Source: Apus apus
Taxonomy: Eukaryota; Chordata; Aves; Apodiformes; Apodidae
Direction: 5' to 3'
Length of the DNA: 64,000 nt
Assembly: GCF_020740795.1 (NCBI RefSeq)
Contig: NC_067304.1
Span: forward strand, 4,392,056 to 4,456,055
This document shows positions 45,172 to 55,490 of this stretch, in pieces (position 1 is the first letter of the stretch; every line of letters starts with the position of its first letter). The notes beneath the pieces were generated by a model. The model worked only from the letters and a program-made list of their open reading frames with translations, searched no databases and had not been told where the DNA came from. Made by a program: the position numbers and the translations under genes.

Positions 45172-48100
45172 ATCTTTGATATTCTGTGGTATTTACCTAA
45201 GAAATTGCTACAGATAGAAGAGAGTTGTGCAGTGGTCTGAATTGCACTTTAATCTAGAAGTTCTGTGATTAAAAACTAAAATAGCAGCACCCGTCCAGCC
45301 CCAGCCCTGTACTTCAACCACCACAATATAGGCCAACCCCCATGGCTGAAGCCCCCACTTACAACCAGTAAACACAGAGAAAATATTATAATACATTATT
45401 GTACATGTGATTCTTCTAATATACCATCTCATCTAGGGTTCCCCTACCACAAACCAAACAGGTTGTACAAATGAAACGACCCGGGACACCCTGTGATACA
45501 CTCCCAGGCGCTGGAAGGTGACAGCAAGGGAGGGTCACAGCCACAGCAGCACGTGGGGCTGCAGAAATGCTGAGGCATTTCTAAAAACAATAAGCAAACT
45601 CTCCAAAAAAAGCTGGAGCTTTTCTTCCCAAGGCAGGAAGTGTCTGTATCTCAGGGTAGTGACTGGATTTCCGTTACGGGCGGATGCTGACGGGGGGGGT
45701 TTGTCTGGGGTTGGCTTGGCTGTGACTCAGTGGCTGGTGTCCTCTCAGGGTTGGGGACCTAGCAGCAGGGAGAGAGGGGCTCTGGTGTCTCCCAGTGCTG
45801 CTGCAGCTCTGACAGAACAGAGGAGCTCTATTCCCAGCTCTCCAAATAAATCAGGAGCTGGAGCTCTAGGGCAGCGTTTGCACAGTGACGTTGGGTTCCA
45901 TTTTGGGAAGTGCTGGGCAACTGGTGGCCAAAGGCCAGCACAGATCCCAAAGAGCATCTCCCCTGATGGCCACAACCAGCCCAGCAGAGCTTTGCTGTGC
46001 ATGTTACAGGCCCAGGGCAAGACACAGGAGTAATTTCTGCTCCAGAACCCGCTCCGGGAAAGGTTGTTCTAAGGAAGTTTCCTGTTTATGCAGACAAAGG
46101 CTGCTCGGGGACAATGAGGAGCGATGCTTTTTGACCACCAGCCCCCAGCCCACTCGGCGCTGCTGTGCCAGGGCAGCCACCAGCAGTGGTGCTGAAAAGC
46201 CTGGCTGGCCGAAAGCACAGCTCGGAGCATGGGGAGGTCAGGCGAGGACACAGCAGCAGCCAGCGCCGGGATTTGTTGAGCCCCACTGGGCAGCTGGAAA
46301 ACGACAGGAGCTCAGCTGGGTTTCAGGTCAAGGACAAGAGGCTGTGGGTGAAGAGGGGGTTGCTGGTGGGTACCGGGCTCCTGGGAAACCCGGGGGTTGG
46401 CTGGGTCAGAGGGACCAGCCCACAGCTCCCTGGGGACAGGAGGAACTGACTGACACAATCTGCTGAAGATCAGTAAGGAAGCAAACCACAGTGCAGCGTT
46501 CAAAGCACTCGGTGTACTGGAATGTGATCCCATTTCAAGACAAGTCTCTGTGAGATCTAGCACATACATTAAAATAAATAAACACAAAATCCTGCAGACA
46601 ATTGCTGAGGCCAGAAGGTCCTCTGTGTGAGCAACCAGAACAGAGCAGGGAGGAACGACACAGCCCAAGGTGAGGGGGAGGACCTGATGTGTGTCTGTCA
46701 CCCACTGAGCTGGGACAACCTGTGAATTCATGCATGTACCTCCCTGAGAGCTCCTGAAGCAGCTGTGTGGTACAGTGGTGGCTCAGACAGCAGAGCCTGC
46801 TGGAGGTGACAGTGGCTGACAGGTATGTACTCTAACACAGGACCAACCCAGCCCTGGGCACAGCCCGTGGGATGAACCTGCAGCTGCCCTGGGCTCAGCC
46901 TCCCAGCTGAGCCTTCAGCTTGTCCCTCCAGGCACAATGAGATCCAGCACGTGTCCGTGTCAGCGATGGAAGCACTCAGCACTGTCTGCTGAAAAGCGTG
47001 TGCAACACACACCTGAGGAAAGAAACTCTGCAGCAGGGGGAGCAAGAGAAGGATTCAATCCCACAGACATTCCAGTCTGGGGGATCTGAGAAGAGAATTC
47101 CAGCCCGTCAGAACTACTGCGAGGTGTGTGGGCTCACAGGCAATGTCTCTTTAGGGGAACAAAATGCTGGAAGAGACGTGACATGTCCTTTTCACATCCA
47201 GTTATTTGCTGGATACGCTTCCAGCCAGGATCCCTGCACAACCTGGCGTGTCGCAGCCAGGCTGCCATCCCCCCGGCACAACTCCCGCACGATTCCGGCC
47301 GGGAGGTGCCGGTGCAGCCTGGGCTCAGCCCGTGGATGCCATCTGCTGTTCAGAACACCGGGAGGACACCGGGAGCCCGTCCAGCCCAAACGCACAGCAC
47401 TGCTCTTCAAACCAAACCAAGCCAACCCTACACACAGATTCACCTCCCTGCTCCCCAGCCCTGGCTCCCGCTCACCTCCCCAGCACCCGGAGGGCAGGCA
47501 CAGCCCCTTGTTTCAAACCAAAGCAGATTATCTCCTGCAGCCTCCTCCTTCCCGCAGCAGAGAAGGGAAGGATTCAAGTTGCAGCTGTGAGAAGGATCTG
47601 TGGAGAGGCTTAATCCCCCAGCTCGTGTCTGCCAGTATGCTGGAATTAGGGAATGCCACCACCCAGATGTAGAGGTGATATGAAAGCTTGGAGGATTTCC
47701 CCAGCTCCAGGAGGGAATCTCAACCCACTAGAAGGGATTTCCCACAAGCCAAGGGAAGGGCTCCAAGAAAGCGGCTGTTGCTGGGGTCCCACAGAACCTC
47801 CTTCCAGTCTTTGATGAGCATAGAAGTGACTTTAAATAAGCCAGTGCTGTCCAACAACTTGCCATGGATTGCTGGGCATCCCTCATCCCCACAAGGGAGA
47901 TGCTCTTGGTCCAGAGGAGCATGGATGAGCCCCCAGAGAAGCTGAGCACTAGCAGGGGGGGTCCAGGAGGGCATGAGGAATGGCCCTAACTGAGCCATTT
48001 TTGGGGTGCAATGCAAGTATTGCTGCAACTCAGAGGGCTCCTCTTTCTGTCCCTCTCTAAATGCTGGGCACATCCTCAGCTTTGATCACTGACCCTCTCC

Positions 48101-49147
48101 CCCCAGCCTTGTCCTCAGTCCCTGACATCTCTTCATTAAGCCCCAGAGCAGGTTTATTCCCATGACGCTGCTTTATCCAACTGCTGCTTTATGTTTCAGC
48201 CTTTCTTGAGGGAAAAAGCAAAGGCTCAGCCCCCAACTGTGCTGCAGCCAGACAAAGGGAGCAGATTCCTCCTCCCCTTGCTCCAGCTGAACAAAGCCAG
48301 CCCAGCAGCACCCAGCCCTGAGCCTGGACCAGCACAGCCCCAACAAACAGGGCTGGGGCTAATGGGAAAGCAAGACCAGAGGAGCACCAGGCTGAGCTGT
48401 GTGTGGGAAAGGTTCCTTAAGGACAAAGGAAAACACTTCATTAACAGCTAGAGACTCTGGGCTGTGCAGAGGCGGCTGAAACAGAGATCTGCTGTGCTGG
48501 GAACCACAGGGTTTGTTCTAGAAGAGAAGTTCCCCTTTCTTCCTCCAAGCCTTCTCTATCCTCCTCCAATTTTTACAGTTCAAAGGGATGTTTTATGAGC
48601 CCTCTGGGGTCAGCACGCACAGAGAGGGGTGCTCTTAGCACCTTCCCTCAGCCCTGCTAGACCCAGAAGACCTTTAATCATCCTGGGATGCTGTGAGACA
48701 GCAAAACCTGGCCACAGTGCCCTGCTCACCATTCCCTGCAGCCTCAACCATAGCAGATCTCACCACAGAGCCCTCCCCAGCTGCACTGTGTCATGACTGT
48801 CTCTGCTGGGCTCTGTGTCCCTCACCAGGGCCTGGACCAGCTCCTCCAGCCCAGCCAGGGCTGCCTCAGGGGTTGAGCTCCTTCCTGCAGTTAGATACTT
48901 GCAGTTAGACAACCTTCCAAAACGTGGTGCCTTAACAAACGCAGCTTCAGGACCACAGATGGGGGTGTGACAGGGGATGGGGACAGACACTGTCATGCCT
49001 ACATAGGCAGCCAGAGACAAGCAGGTGGGATGTAAATAATTAGTGAGCAGGTTGTTAACTGCCGAGTTGGTGCCTTTTCCCTTTCATCTGAGCTACACAG
49101 CACTTTGAGATCAGAGAGTGGGGACCTGGAGCTGACAGAGCTGCACT

Positions 49148-49440
49148 TCACAGAGTCATCAAATCGCTTCGGTTGGAAAAGACCTTTAAACCACTGAGTC
49201 TCAACACTAACCCAGCACTGCCAAGTTCACCACTAAACCATGTCCCTCAGCACCACATCTACATGGTTTTTATGTCCTTCCAGGGATGGTGACTCCACCA
49301 CTGCCCTGGGCAGCCTGTGCCAGGGCCTGACAATTCTCTTGGTGAAGCAATGTTTTTCCTACTATCCAATCTAAACCACCCCTGGGACAACCTGAGGCCA
49401 TTTCCCCTTGTCCTATCACATGTTACTTGAGAGAAGAGAT
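49148..49440 (-). mobile_element. CR1 LINE fragment, minus orientation
   Basis: It reads AGTCATCAAATCGCTTCGG, GGTTGGAAAAGACCT, then GACTCCACCACTGCCCTGGG and TCTAAACCACCCCTGGGACA, a divergent CR1 subfamily unlike the other four. It is truncated. Its right end abuts a C-run (about 49,446-49,457) and then a CpG island. Confidence 0.88.
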
Positions 49441-49539
49441 GAACCCCCCCCCCCCGTCTCAAACCTGCTTTTGAAGGAGCCTTTTGCTTCCCTAGCAAAC
49501 ACCAACAGGCAGGAATGGTCCCAGCTCCCAGGGAAGGGG

Positions 49540-49970
49540 CAGCAACCAGGGGAGCGGGGCTCGGGGGCGATGCTGAAGGTGAGGCCGGTCCCTGCCCGCC
49601 CGGGAAAGCAGCTCTGGGACGGGACACCCGCGGAGCCTGTGCCCGAGGGGCGGCGGGGAGTGAGCCCCGCTCGTCCCCCTGTTTCTGCCGCCACCCCCCG
49701 GTCCCCGCCGCCCTCCCCTGCCGTTGCCGCGGCCACCGCACGGTGTCCTCGGAGCTCCGCAGCGGGTTTCCGCGGTTCCCACCTCTCCCCACAGCCCAGG
49801 AACCGCTTGAAGAGGGCTGGGACACCTCGGGAAGGAGCAGTGCCCAAGGCACAGGCACCCACCGATCCCATCCCCCGGCCGCCCCCGCCGTTCCCCCCGG
49901 CCCCCTTTTTACCGTCGGGAATCCCACATTTTCGTTCCATCGCAGCACAAACGGGCTTCTCCGAGGGCTT
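49540..49970. promoter_or_regulatory. Orphan CpG island between KLHDC8A 3' end and CR1
   Basis: Roughly 430 bases with dense CpG, including GCGGAGCC, GCCGCGGCCACCGC and CCGCAGCGGG-type strings. Both strands have open frames of 150-260 codons, but they are compositionally biased and unlike any family I know. No gene start is recognised; it may be the promoter of an unannotated transcript or a GC-biased patch. Confidence 0.4.
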
Positions 49971-50921
49971 TTCTGAAGACAGCTTTTAATGGTGCGACTG
50001 CTACAAGCTGGAATTGTAACCCTACGGTTCAGACAGCCCCTCAAAAACTGCCCCAGCTCTGGCCGGGGTCTTCTGGCTTCCCTGCCAGCAAAGCCATCAC
50101 CAGTGACACTGCCCAGCCCTGGGGGAGAGCTCTGGAACCAGACACAAAGCTCAGTTTTGTTCCTTTCTCCCAGAGCTGAACAGAAGATCTGGAATCATTA
50201 CAGGGGCTAAAAACCAGGTTGGACCATTGCAGGTTAAGGACCATCTCTGCACAAAACCCAAAGGTAGTATCAGTGCTAGTCCTGTGCCAAAAGGTCTGCC
50301 CTCAAGGCAAAACAAGTCCCTTGGGCATTCATGCCCTCAACTCCAGCTCCTGGCAACATGACAGTCAAATGCTACAGGTCTGCAGGAAAAGCCTTGCTAT
50401 GAAGGCAAAAAACAATCCCCTGGATCTGGCTGCAAGTTGGGACATTCCCTTCTGGCAAGCCAAGGGGATCTGTGCAGGGAAGCACACATATGTCCCAGGG
50501 TGCTCAAAGAGGGCAACAGCACATCAGTTCTCCCTGAACCACCACTGACCTGTCTGGATACTCCTGCACCTCCAAACCTTTGGTAGTGGGTGAGGATGGC
50601 AGCAGGGAGATGCTCACCCATGCCCTGATCTCCAGAGTCCTTCCTGACAGGAGACACTGCACACCAGTGCTGCAAGCTCTGAAGGTGACCAGACAGGACT
50701 CCTTCCCTCTGTGGTCTGGAACAGCAGCACCCAGGAGGGAGAGGAACAGCAGCCCTAGCTGCCAGCTCCTGCTGGCTCCAGATTCAGGCTGGGTTTAGCT
50801 ACCAGCAGACCCAGGCTCCCAGGGCAGCTCAGGTGGTTCTCACCCACCCCAGGCACTGCCCAGCACCACCACGGCTGCTGGAAGCAGGCAGGGGCAGGGT
50901 CCACTGCTGGGCAGGAGCCAG
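49965..50921 (-). other. KLHDC8A 3' UTR (end inferred)
   Basis: The sequence follows the TAG stop at 50,922-50,924 and runs left to an ATTAAA signal (minus strand, 49,985-49,990), giving about 0.95 kb. No canonical AATAAA is seen on the minus strand in this span. Confidence 0.45.
49985..49990 (-). terminator. Candidate KLHDC8A poly(A) signal (ATTAAA)
   Basis: The minus strand reads ATTAAA. It is the only common poly(A) hexamer I found in the kilobase after the stop. Confidence 0.4.
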
Positions 50922-51115
50922 CTAGGAGTCAGAGAGGCACAGAGCCTCCACAGCACTGCTCAGGCCCTGGCTCACCCCACCCACAGCCAGAAGGCAATTC
51001 CGGACCACGATGCTGGAGCAGGCACAGCGTGGGGTGGGCATGGGGGGCAGGCTCTCCCACTTGTTCTTCTCAGGGTGGAATGCCTCTGCAGACTCCAGGA
51101 CAGTCGGCTGGTTTC
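50922..51115 (-). CDS. KLHDC8A: KLHDC8A last coding exon
   Basis: The exon completes Gly287 and adds 63 residues, NQPTVLESAEAFHPEKNKWE to VEALCLSDS, with the final blade, and stops at TAG. Acceptor CTTCCAG. Confidence 0.96.
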
Positions 51116-54100
51116 CTGGAAGCACAAAGTGAGGCACTGGGTCACCTGGGAAGCACCAGCAAGCATCCCCTGTCTGCTCTGGGACACCATCTGTGATCTG
51201 GGCCCCATCCCCTGGTAGGGTCTGTTTCCCCTGCTCCCTCAGGCCAGCCAGGGCCAGGATCTCTCCCCTCTGTAATGATAACATGACTCACATATGCTAT
51301 TAAAGTGTCACCACCACCCCCAGTGCCTCACCTAGTCCCCCAGCCACGACAACTCTGCCTTTCAGGTAGCCAGCCACAAAGTCTGCTCGCCTTTTCTTCA
51401 GGTAGAAGGAACGCTCCATCTTCATCCAGCCACCTGGAGGGATGGGACAGACTGGATAATACAGGAGCATCCACTCCTGGGAAACCATCTACACCTCTGA
51501 CTTGCTTGTAGGAGGGTAGTTTTGCTGCCACGACACAGGGGTCAGCTTTCTGACCACCACACCAGGAAGGAGCTGTTGAACCCAGCTGCCTCAGCACCAT
51601 GGTTTTCCCCTCTGCTGCTTTAACTTGTTAATCCTGACTGCAGACCTGCCTCTAGGCTGGGCTCAAGGCACCAAGGGTCCCAGGACTCAGCAGATGAGAC
51701 TCCATGCTCTGCCAGCCCCCAAAGCACAGCCTGGCACACTACCCACCCTGCTCCCCTGGGAAGGACAGAGCTGGGAGAGCCCCCACCTTGTTCCACGTCA
51801 AACACGTCCACGGTCCTCATGAACTTGGGCTGCCGGTAGAGCCGCCCCTGCCGCAGGCCCCCGAGACTGAAGAGTTTGTCTTCTGTGGGCACGAATCTGG
51901 AGAAGGCTCTTTTGTTGGGGATGTTGGGAAACTTGGTCCACGACCTGGTCTCTGTGTCAAAGACTTCAAAGGCGTTGATGGCGTACTTGGACTGCCTTCC
52001 ACCTGGGACAGGGAGGTGGAAAGGGTCAGCTGGGCTCAGAGCACCAAGTGCCAGAGGAGCCTCCTGGGACAGGCTGAGAACGAGCTGCCAACGGATACAC
52101 TGTCCCCTCAGGTCTCAAGTCACCTGCAGGAGGGCCTTCTGAGCCAGATTAACTTCTCACCCTTCCTTTAACTGCAGGTTCACGAGATGAAAACAGTTCA
52201 TTTCTCAGTGCCTCACACCCTTCACCGCGGCAGCGCGGGTGGCTGGCACTGGAAGGTGTTCAGTATGCACCCGTTTAATCAAGACAAATCCACAGCAGAG
52301 CAGGGATCAGTGCTCAGGGAGCCTTTGCAATTCAGATGAGTTCAGTGCCGGTGCAAGCCCTGGCCTTGCTGCTGAGCTCCTGATGGAGCAGAGCCAGAGC
52401 AGCTGCTGCTACCACCAAAGATGTGCATTATTCTTCCCCCATCTGATGCAGATGAATGCAGCTATTCTCAGCTCAGATGCTCAGCCTGCCTTTGAAGGCA
52501 GAGCCTTGTGCTCACTACCAGGGCCACAAACTGCTCACCAGCAGCAAGCAAACTGCAAAATAGATCAAAGAGTTTCTTCTGGTAACCCCTAAAGAAAGCC
52601 AGGGCTGTCTGGTGGTTTGAGCAATCAGGATTCCTGCATTTTGATCCTGATATGCCATGTGGCCACAAGCTAACAGCAATATTTCTCAGCCTTAGCTGAC
52701 CTTTCTGTAAGCAAATCTGGTAAAATTTGTCCCCTGAAAAAGGCTTGGTCCAGCATTTCCCAGCTCCAGGTCTCTCCTCTGCCAGAGCCAGTCTCTTTGG
52801 GAAGCTGCACAGTGCTTTGCTCATGATATAAAATGCATAGTAGTATTTCCACTCACTAGCTGAGTGCAAGGGCTTTTAGCACAGGACTGCAAATTGAGCA
52901 GAGAGAAGCTGTACCCTCAGCTGCCAGCAGCCATGGATGGGCCTGGGACAGGGAAGGCCACTTGCCAAGCACAGAGCTGCTGCTGAACTCCTGGGGCATC
53001 CAGGAGTGCAGGGGCTCTCATAGGTGCTTGCTACAGAGCTGTGAATCCCAACCCAACACCAGCCCCACACAAAACCTACAGCTGCAAGCTTTGATATTCC
53101 TACATGTGTGAGAAAGCAGGCAGGGATGGAGAGGAGCATTCCCAGGAAGGCTTCTCAGTGCTCAGATCAAAGGAGAAGCTGCCTGATGAAGAGGAGAAGG
53201 AGGCAGGACTGCTGCTTACCCAGCACGTAGATCTTGGTCCCCCGGAGGAAGGAGGTGGCAGCATACCTGGGTGTGGGCATGGCTGCCAGTGACACCCAGA
53301 TGTCCTTGAGCATGTCATAGTGCTGCAGGTAGTTGTGGGGCCTCAGGTCAGACCCCATCCCTCCAGCTGCATAAACTCTGTAGTCTGGACAGGGCCGAGA
53401 AGAAATCCCACAAAATCATTACAGGAAAGCATCAGAAATACATATATACACAGAAATACCCCCTGCAAAGACACACGTGCCATCACACCAGTGCCAATGC
53501 TCTTTCCCTGGCTGGGGCTGGTGCTCCTCAGCCCAGCTCCTGCCTTGCCCACCAAGGTCTGACACAGGATGGTGGCTCTGCCACCCAGACCAGAGGGTTC
53601 AGAGCCAAGACAAGGCACTGAGGCTTCCTGTTCCTCACCAGATCCCTATCAGCTACATCCACCTCTGGCTAATGGCAAACCTTGCTCTCCAAAACAAATT
53701 CCTACCTGCACAGCACCCACATTATCCCCTTCAACAAGCACTTCATAGACAAGGTTAAAGAGAGCAGAGACAGCAGCCTTGCCTGTGTGGGCAGCCCTAC
53801 AAGGCAGCTGAAAAAGCAGAGACCAGCCTGCAAGCTGCATGGATTTGGGCAGTTATTTTTGTTCCTGGCCTCTCACACCACACTGACCCTGCCCTATCAG
53901 TCAGGCAAGCTTATACTCAGAAGAAAAAAAATCACCTCCAAGATGGTAAATATTATTTTTCAACATTCCTTGACAGTAGCTTTTAAACCCACTTAAGCAA
54001 ACAAACCAAGCAGCTCTCAGAGAGGCTGCCTGGAGATTAGATTCATAATCCCAGGCATGGTGGGAAGCTGGCTGACCCCAGGCATGCTGCTCCCCAACAC

Positions 54101-55179
54101 AACTCCCAGCCCCAGGCTCTTCAAAGCACAGCAGAGCATGTGAAAGGAAATCAATGCTCCTCATCTCTGCTTAGGAACTAAAAAATGAGATGGGCTGTTC
54201 CAGCAGAGCCTCACAGACACTTAACAAGCCCCATTTAAGGCAGGGGTTAAATGTTCTGAGGGGAGCTACACAAGAGCTCCCCTGCAAGGCCAGCAGCTTC
54301 CCCTCCTTGTACAATGATTTGAGTCCAGGACCATGAAGCCAATTCTCTCCTGGCTGGTTCTGGGTTTGGACCAAAGATGTCTCTTCAAATCTAAGCTACT
54401 CCGTGGCCCTGAGACCTTCACCTCAGCCAGCAACATCATTCCTATTTTTTCAACATCTGCAGCACATCAAGTCCAGAATGTGCTACAAAACCTTGCAGAA
54501 ATTTGATTTGAGGTCCTGGAGCTTGGACCTGCTCAACATATCCCCAGGTGTTGATGTTACAGAGCAACCCCCAGCTTTATCTGCTTTTGGCTGCCTACAG
54601 AACAGTTGTCTTTAGCAGGCAAGATACTACAGATACCTGGGGCTCAGCTTCTAGGAGTACAGGTAAGGGTTTGGAGAACAACATAACCCTGTGCCATTGC
54701 CCAGAAAGCCTTTGTGCCTGATGCATCAACTGATGCTAACCCTCCTCATCCCACCACCCCACAGACATCCCTCCCTGTCCTGGAAGGACTGAGCCCTCCT
54801 TGCCTTTTGCTGTCACGGAGATGCCCATGGCTGCCTCTCTCAGCGAGTTCCTCTTCTTCCACTTGCCCTCATCTATGTTGTACATTTCCACTATCTTCAG
54901 CGGCATCTGATTCACTCCAACCCCTCCTATCACCATGATCCTCTTGCCCAAGTTGACCACGGCCACCCCTGCCCGTGCTGTGGGCATGGGGGGCAGCGAG
55001 GTCCACTGGTCGGCCTCGGGGGAGTAGACCTCGAAGCAGTCCATGGGGACACCATTGTCATCACAGCCCCCAATGGCAAACACCTGCCCACCAGCTTCCA
55101 CCAAGGTCGAGTAGACCCTGCAACTCGGGAGTGGGGCAAGGGTTTTCCACTGGAAGTCTTTGGAATTAGCTAGTTCCAT
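50922..55179 (-). CDS. KLHDC8A: KLHDC8A, kelch domain-containing protein 8A, complete
   Basis: Five coding exons (54,804-55,179, 53,220-53,384, 51,787-52,002, 51,332-51,433, 50,922-51,115) join to exactly 350 residues, the length of the human protein; every intron is phase 1. The protein is all kelch repeat: Gly-Gly doublets at 37, 85, 133, 181, 228, 284 and 333 and Trp at 11, 59, 107, 155, 202, 255 and 306 define seven blades about 48 residues apart. There is no BTB/BACK domain, signal peptide or membrane segment, so it is probably a soluble adaptor-like propeller; its biochemical role is poorly known, with links to glioma in human studies. The first intron uses a GC donor. KLHDC8B is the nearest alternative, but the sequence and neighbours favour 8A. 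Confidence 0.96.
51332..51433 (-). CDS. KLHDC8A: KLHDC8A coding exon 4
   Basis: A 102-base exon encoding GWMKMERSFYLKKRRADFVA to RVVVAGGL, part of blades 5 and 6. Acceptor CTCCAG, donor GTGAGG, phase 1 at both ends. Confidence 0.95.
51434..51786 (-). other. KLHDC8A intron (353 bp)
   Basis: Short intron with donor GTGGGG and acceptor CTCCAG. Nothing else is seen. Confidence 0.85.
51787..52002 (-). CDS. KLHDC8A: KLHDC8A coding exon 3
   Basis: The exon encodes GRQSKYAINAFEVFDTETRS to RTVDVFDVEQ with split Gly codons at both ends (blades 4-5). Acceptor TCCCAG, donor GTGGGG. Confidence 0.96.
52003..53219 (-). other. KLHDC8A intron (1.2 kb)
   Basis: Unique intron with donor GTAAGC and acceptor CCCAG; no repeat or extra exon recognised. 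Confidence 0.85.
53220..53384 (-). CDS. KLHDC8A: KLHDC8A coding exon 2
   Basis: The exon completes Asp126 and encodes YRVYAAGGMGSDLRPHNYLQ to RGTKIYVL plus one base. It carries the blade with the MPTPRYAATSF motif. Donor GTAAGC. Confidence 0.96.
53385..54803 (-). other. KLHDC8A GC-AG intron (1.4 kb)
   Basis: The intron begins GCAAGG and ends CTGTCCAG on the minus strand. Apart from the C at position 2 the donor matches the U1 consensus well, as is typical of functional GC-AG introns. Its interior is unique DNA. Confidence 0.85.
54804..55179 (-). CDS. KLHDC8A: KLHDC8A coding exon 1
   Basis: The exon encodes 125 residues from MELANSKDFQWKTLAPLP to AAMGISVTAK plus one base (kelch blades 1-2 and part of 3). 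The start is fixed by an in-frame TGA in the candidate upstream exon, with no other in-frame ATG between. The 3' border is AAAAG followed by GCAAGG, a GC donor; no GT donor gives the correct join to DYRVYAAGG. Confidence 0.95.
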
Positions 55180-55236
55180 CCTGGCTGGTGGGGAGAGGCA
55201 GCATCGGTCCCTGCCCGCGGGAGGGGGCTGGTTACG
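55180..55236 (-). other. KLHDC8A 5' UTR part of the start exon
   Basis: A TTTTGCAG acceptor at 55,237-55,238 precedes 57 bases of leader before the ATG. An out-of-frame ATG near 55,204 opens a 12-codon upstream frame that overlaps the main start and stops just inside the CDS, a layout that can damp translation. Confidence 0.6.
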
Positions 55237-55423
55237 CTGCAAAACAGAGCAGAGAAGTGCCAGGGGAAAAAAAAACAAACAGCAAATATGAAATGCAAAC
55301 AGCATCCAGCCCCTGGCAGAGCTGCAGGCAGCCAAGAGTAGGGATGGGAGCACCCACACCAGGCAGCCCCCCCACCCTGGTCCCCTCTGCCACCCCCCAA
55401 CACACAGCACCAGCCACCGGTAC

Positions 55424-55490
55424 CTCTCATTGCATCTCCATCAATCCTGCAGTTCCAGATCTGCCTCAGAAGCTCATGCAGAGATGGATC
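55424..55490 (-). other. Candidate non-coding 5' exon of KLHDC8A (67 bp)
   Basis: The minus strand shows a good acceptor (TTTTATTTTCAG) and a donor AGAG|GTACCG flanking 67 bases. In the frame of the main ATG the exon ends TGA GAG, so it supplies the upstream stop. It also holds tiny upstream frames. Support is from splice signals only. Confidence 0.45.

Larger units (their letters stand above)
41881..49146. other. Intergenic region between NUAK2 and KLHDC8A
   Basis: No coding gene is recognised on either strand. The stretch holds a few AT-rich, repeat-free patches (43.10-43.26 and 44.38-44.47 kb) and a palindromic GATA/E-box element at 45.15 kb. Open frames up to about 220 codons are not supported by splice pattern or recognisable domains. 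Confidence 0.6.

Noticed and set aside
49259-50044. A 261-codon minus-strand frame
   Set aside because: It runs through a CR1 fragment and a CpG-rich patch, is biased to Pro/Gly/Arg/Ala and resembles no family.
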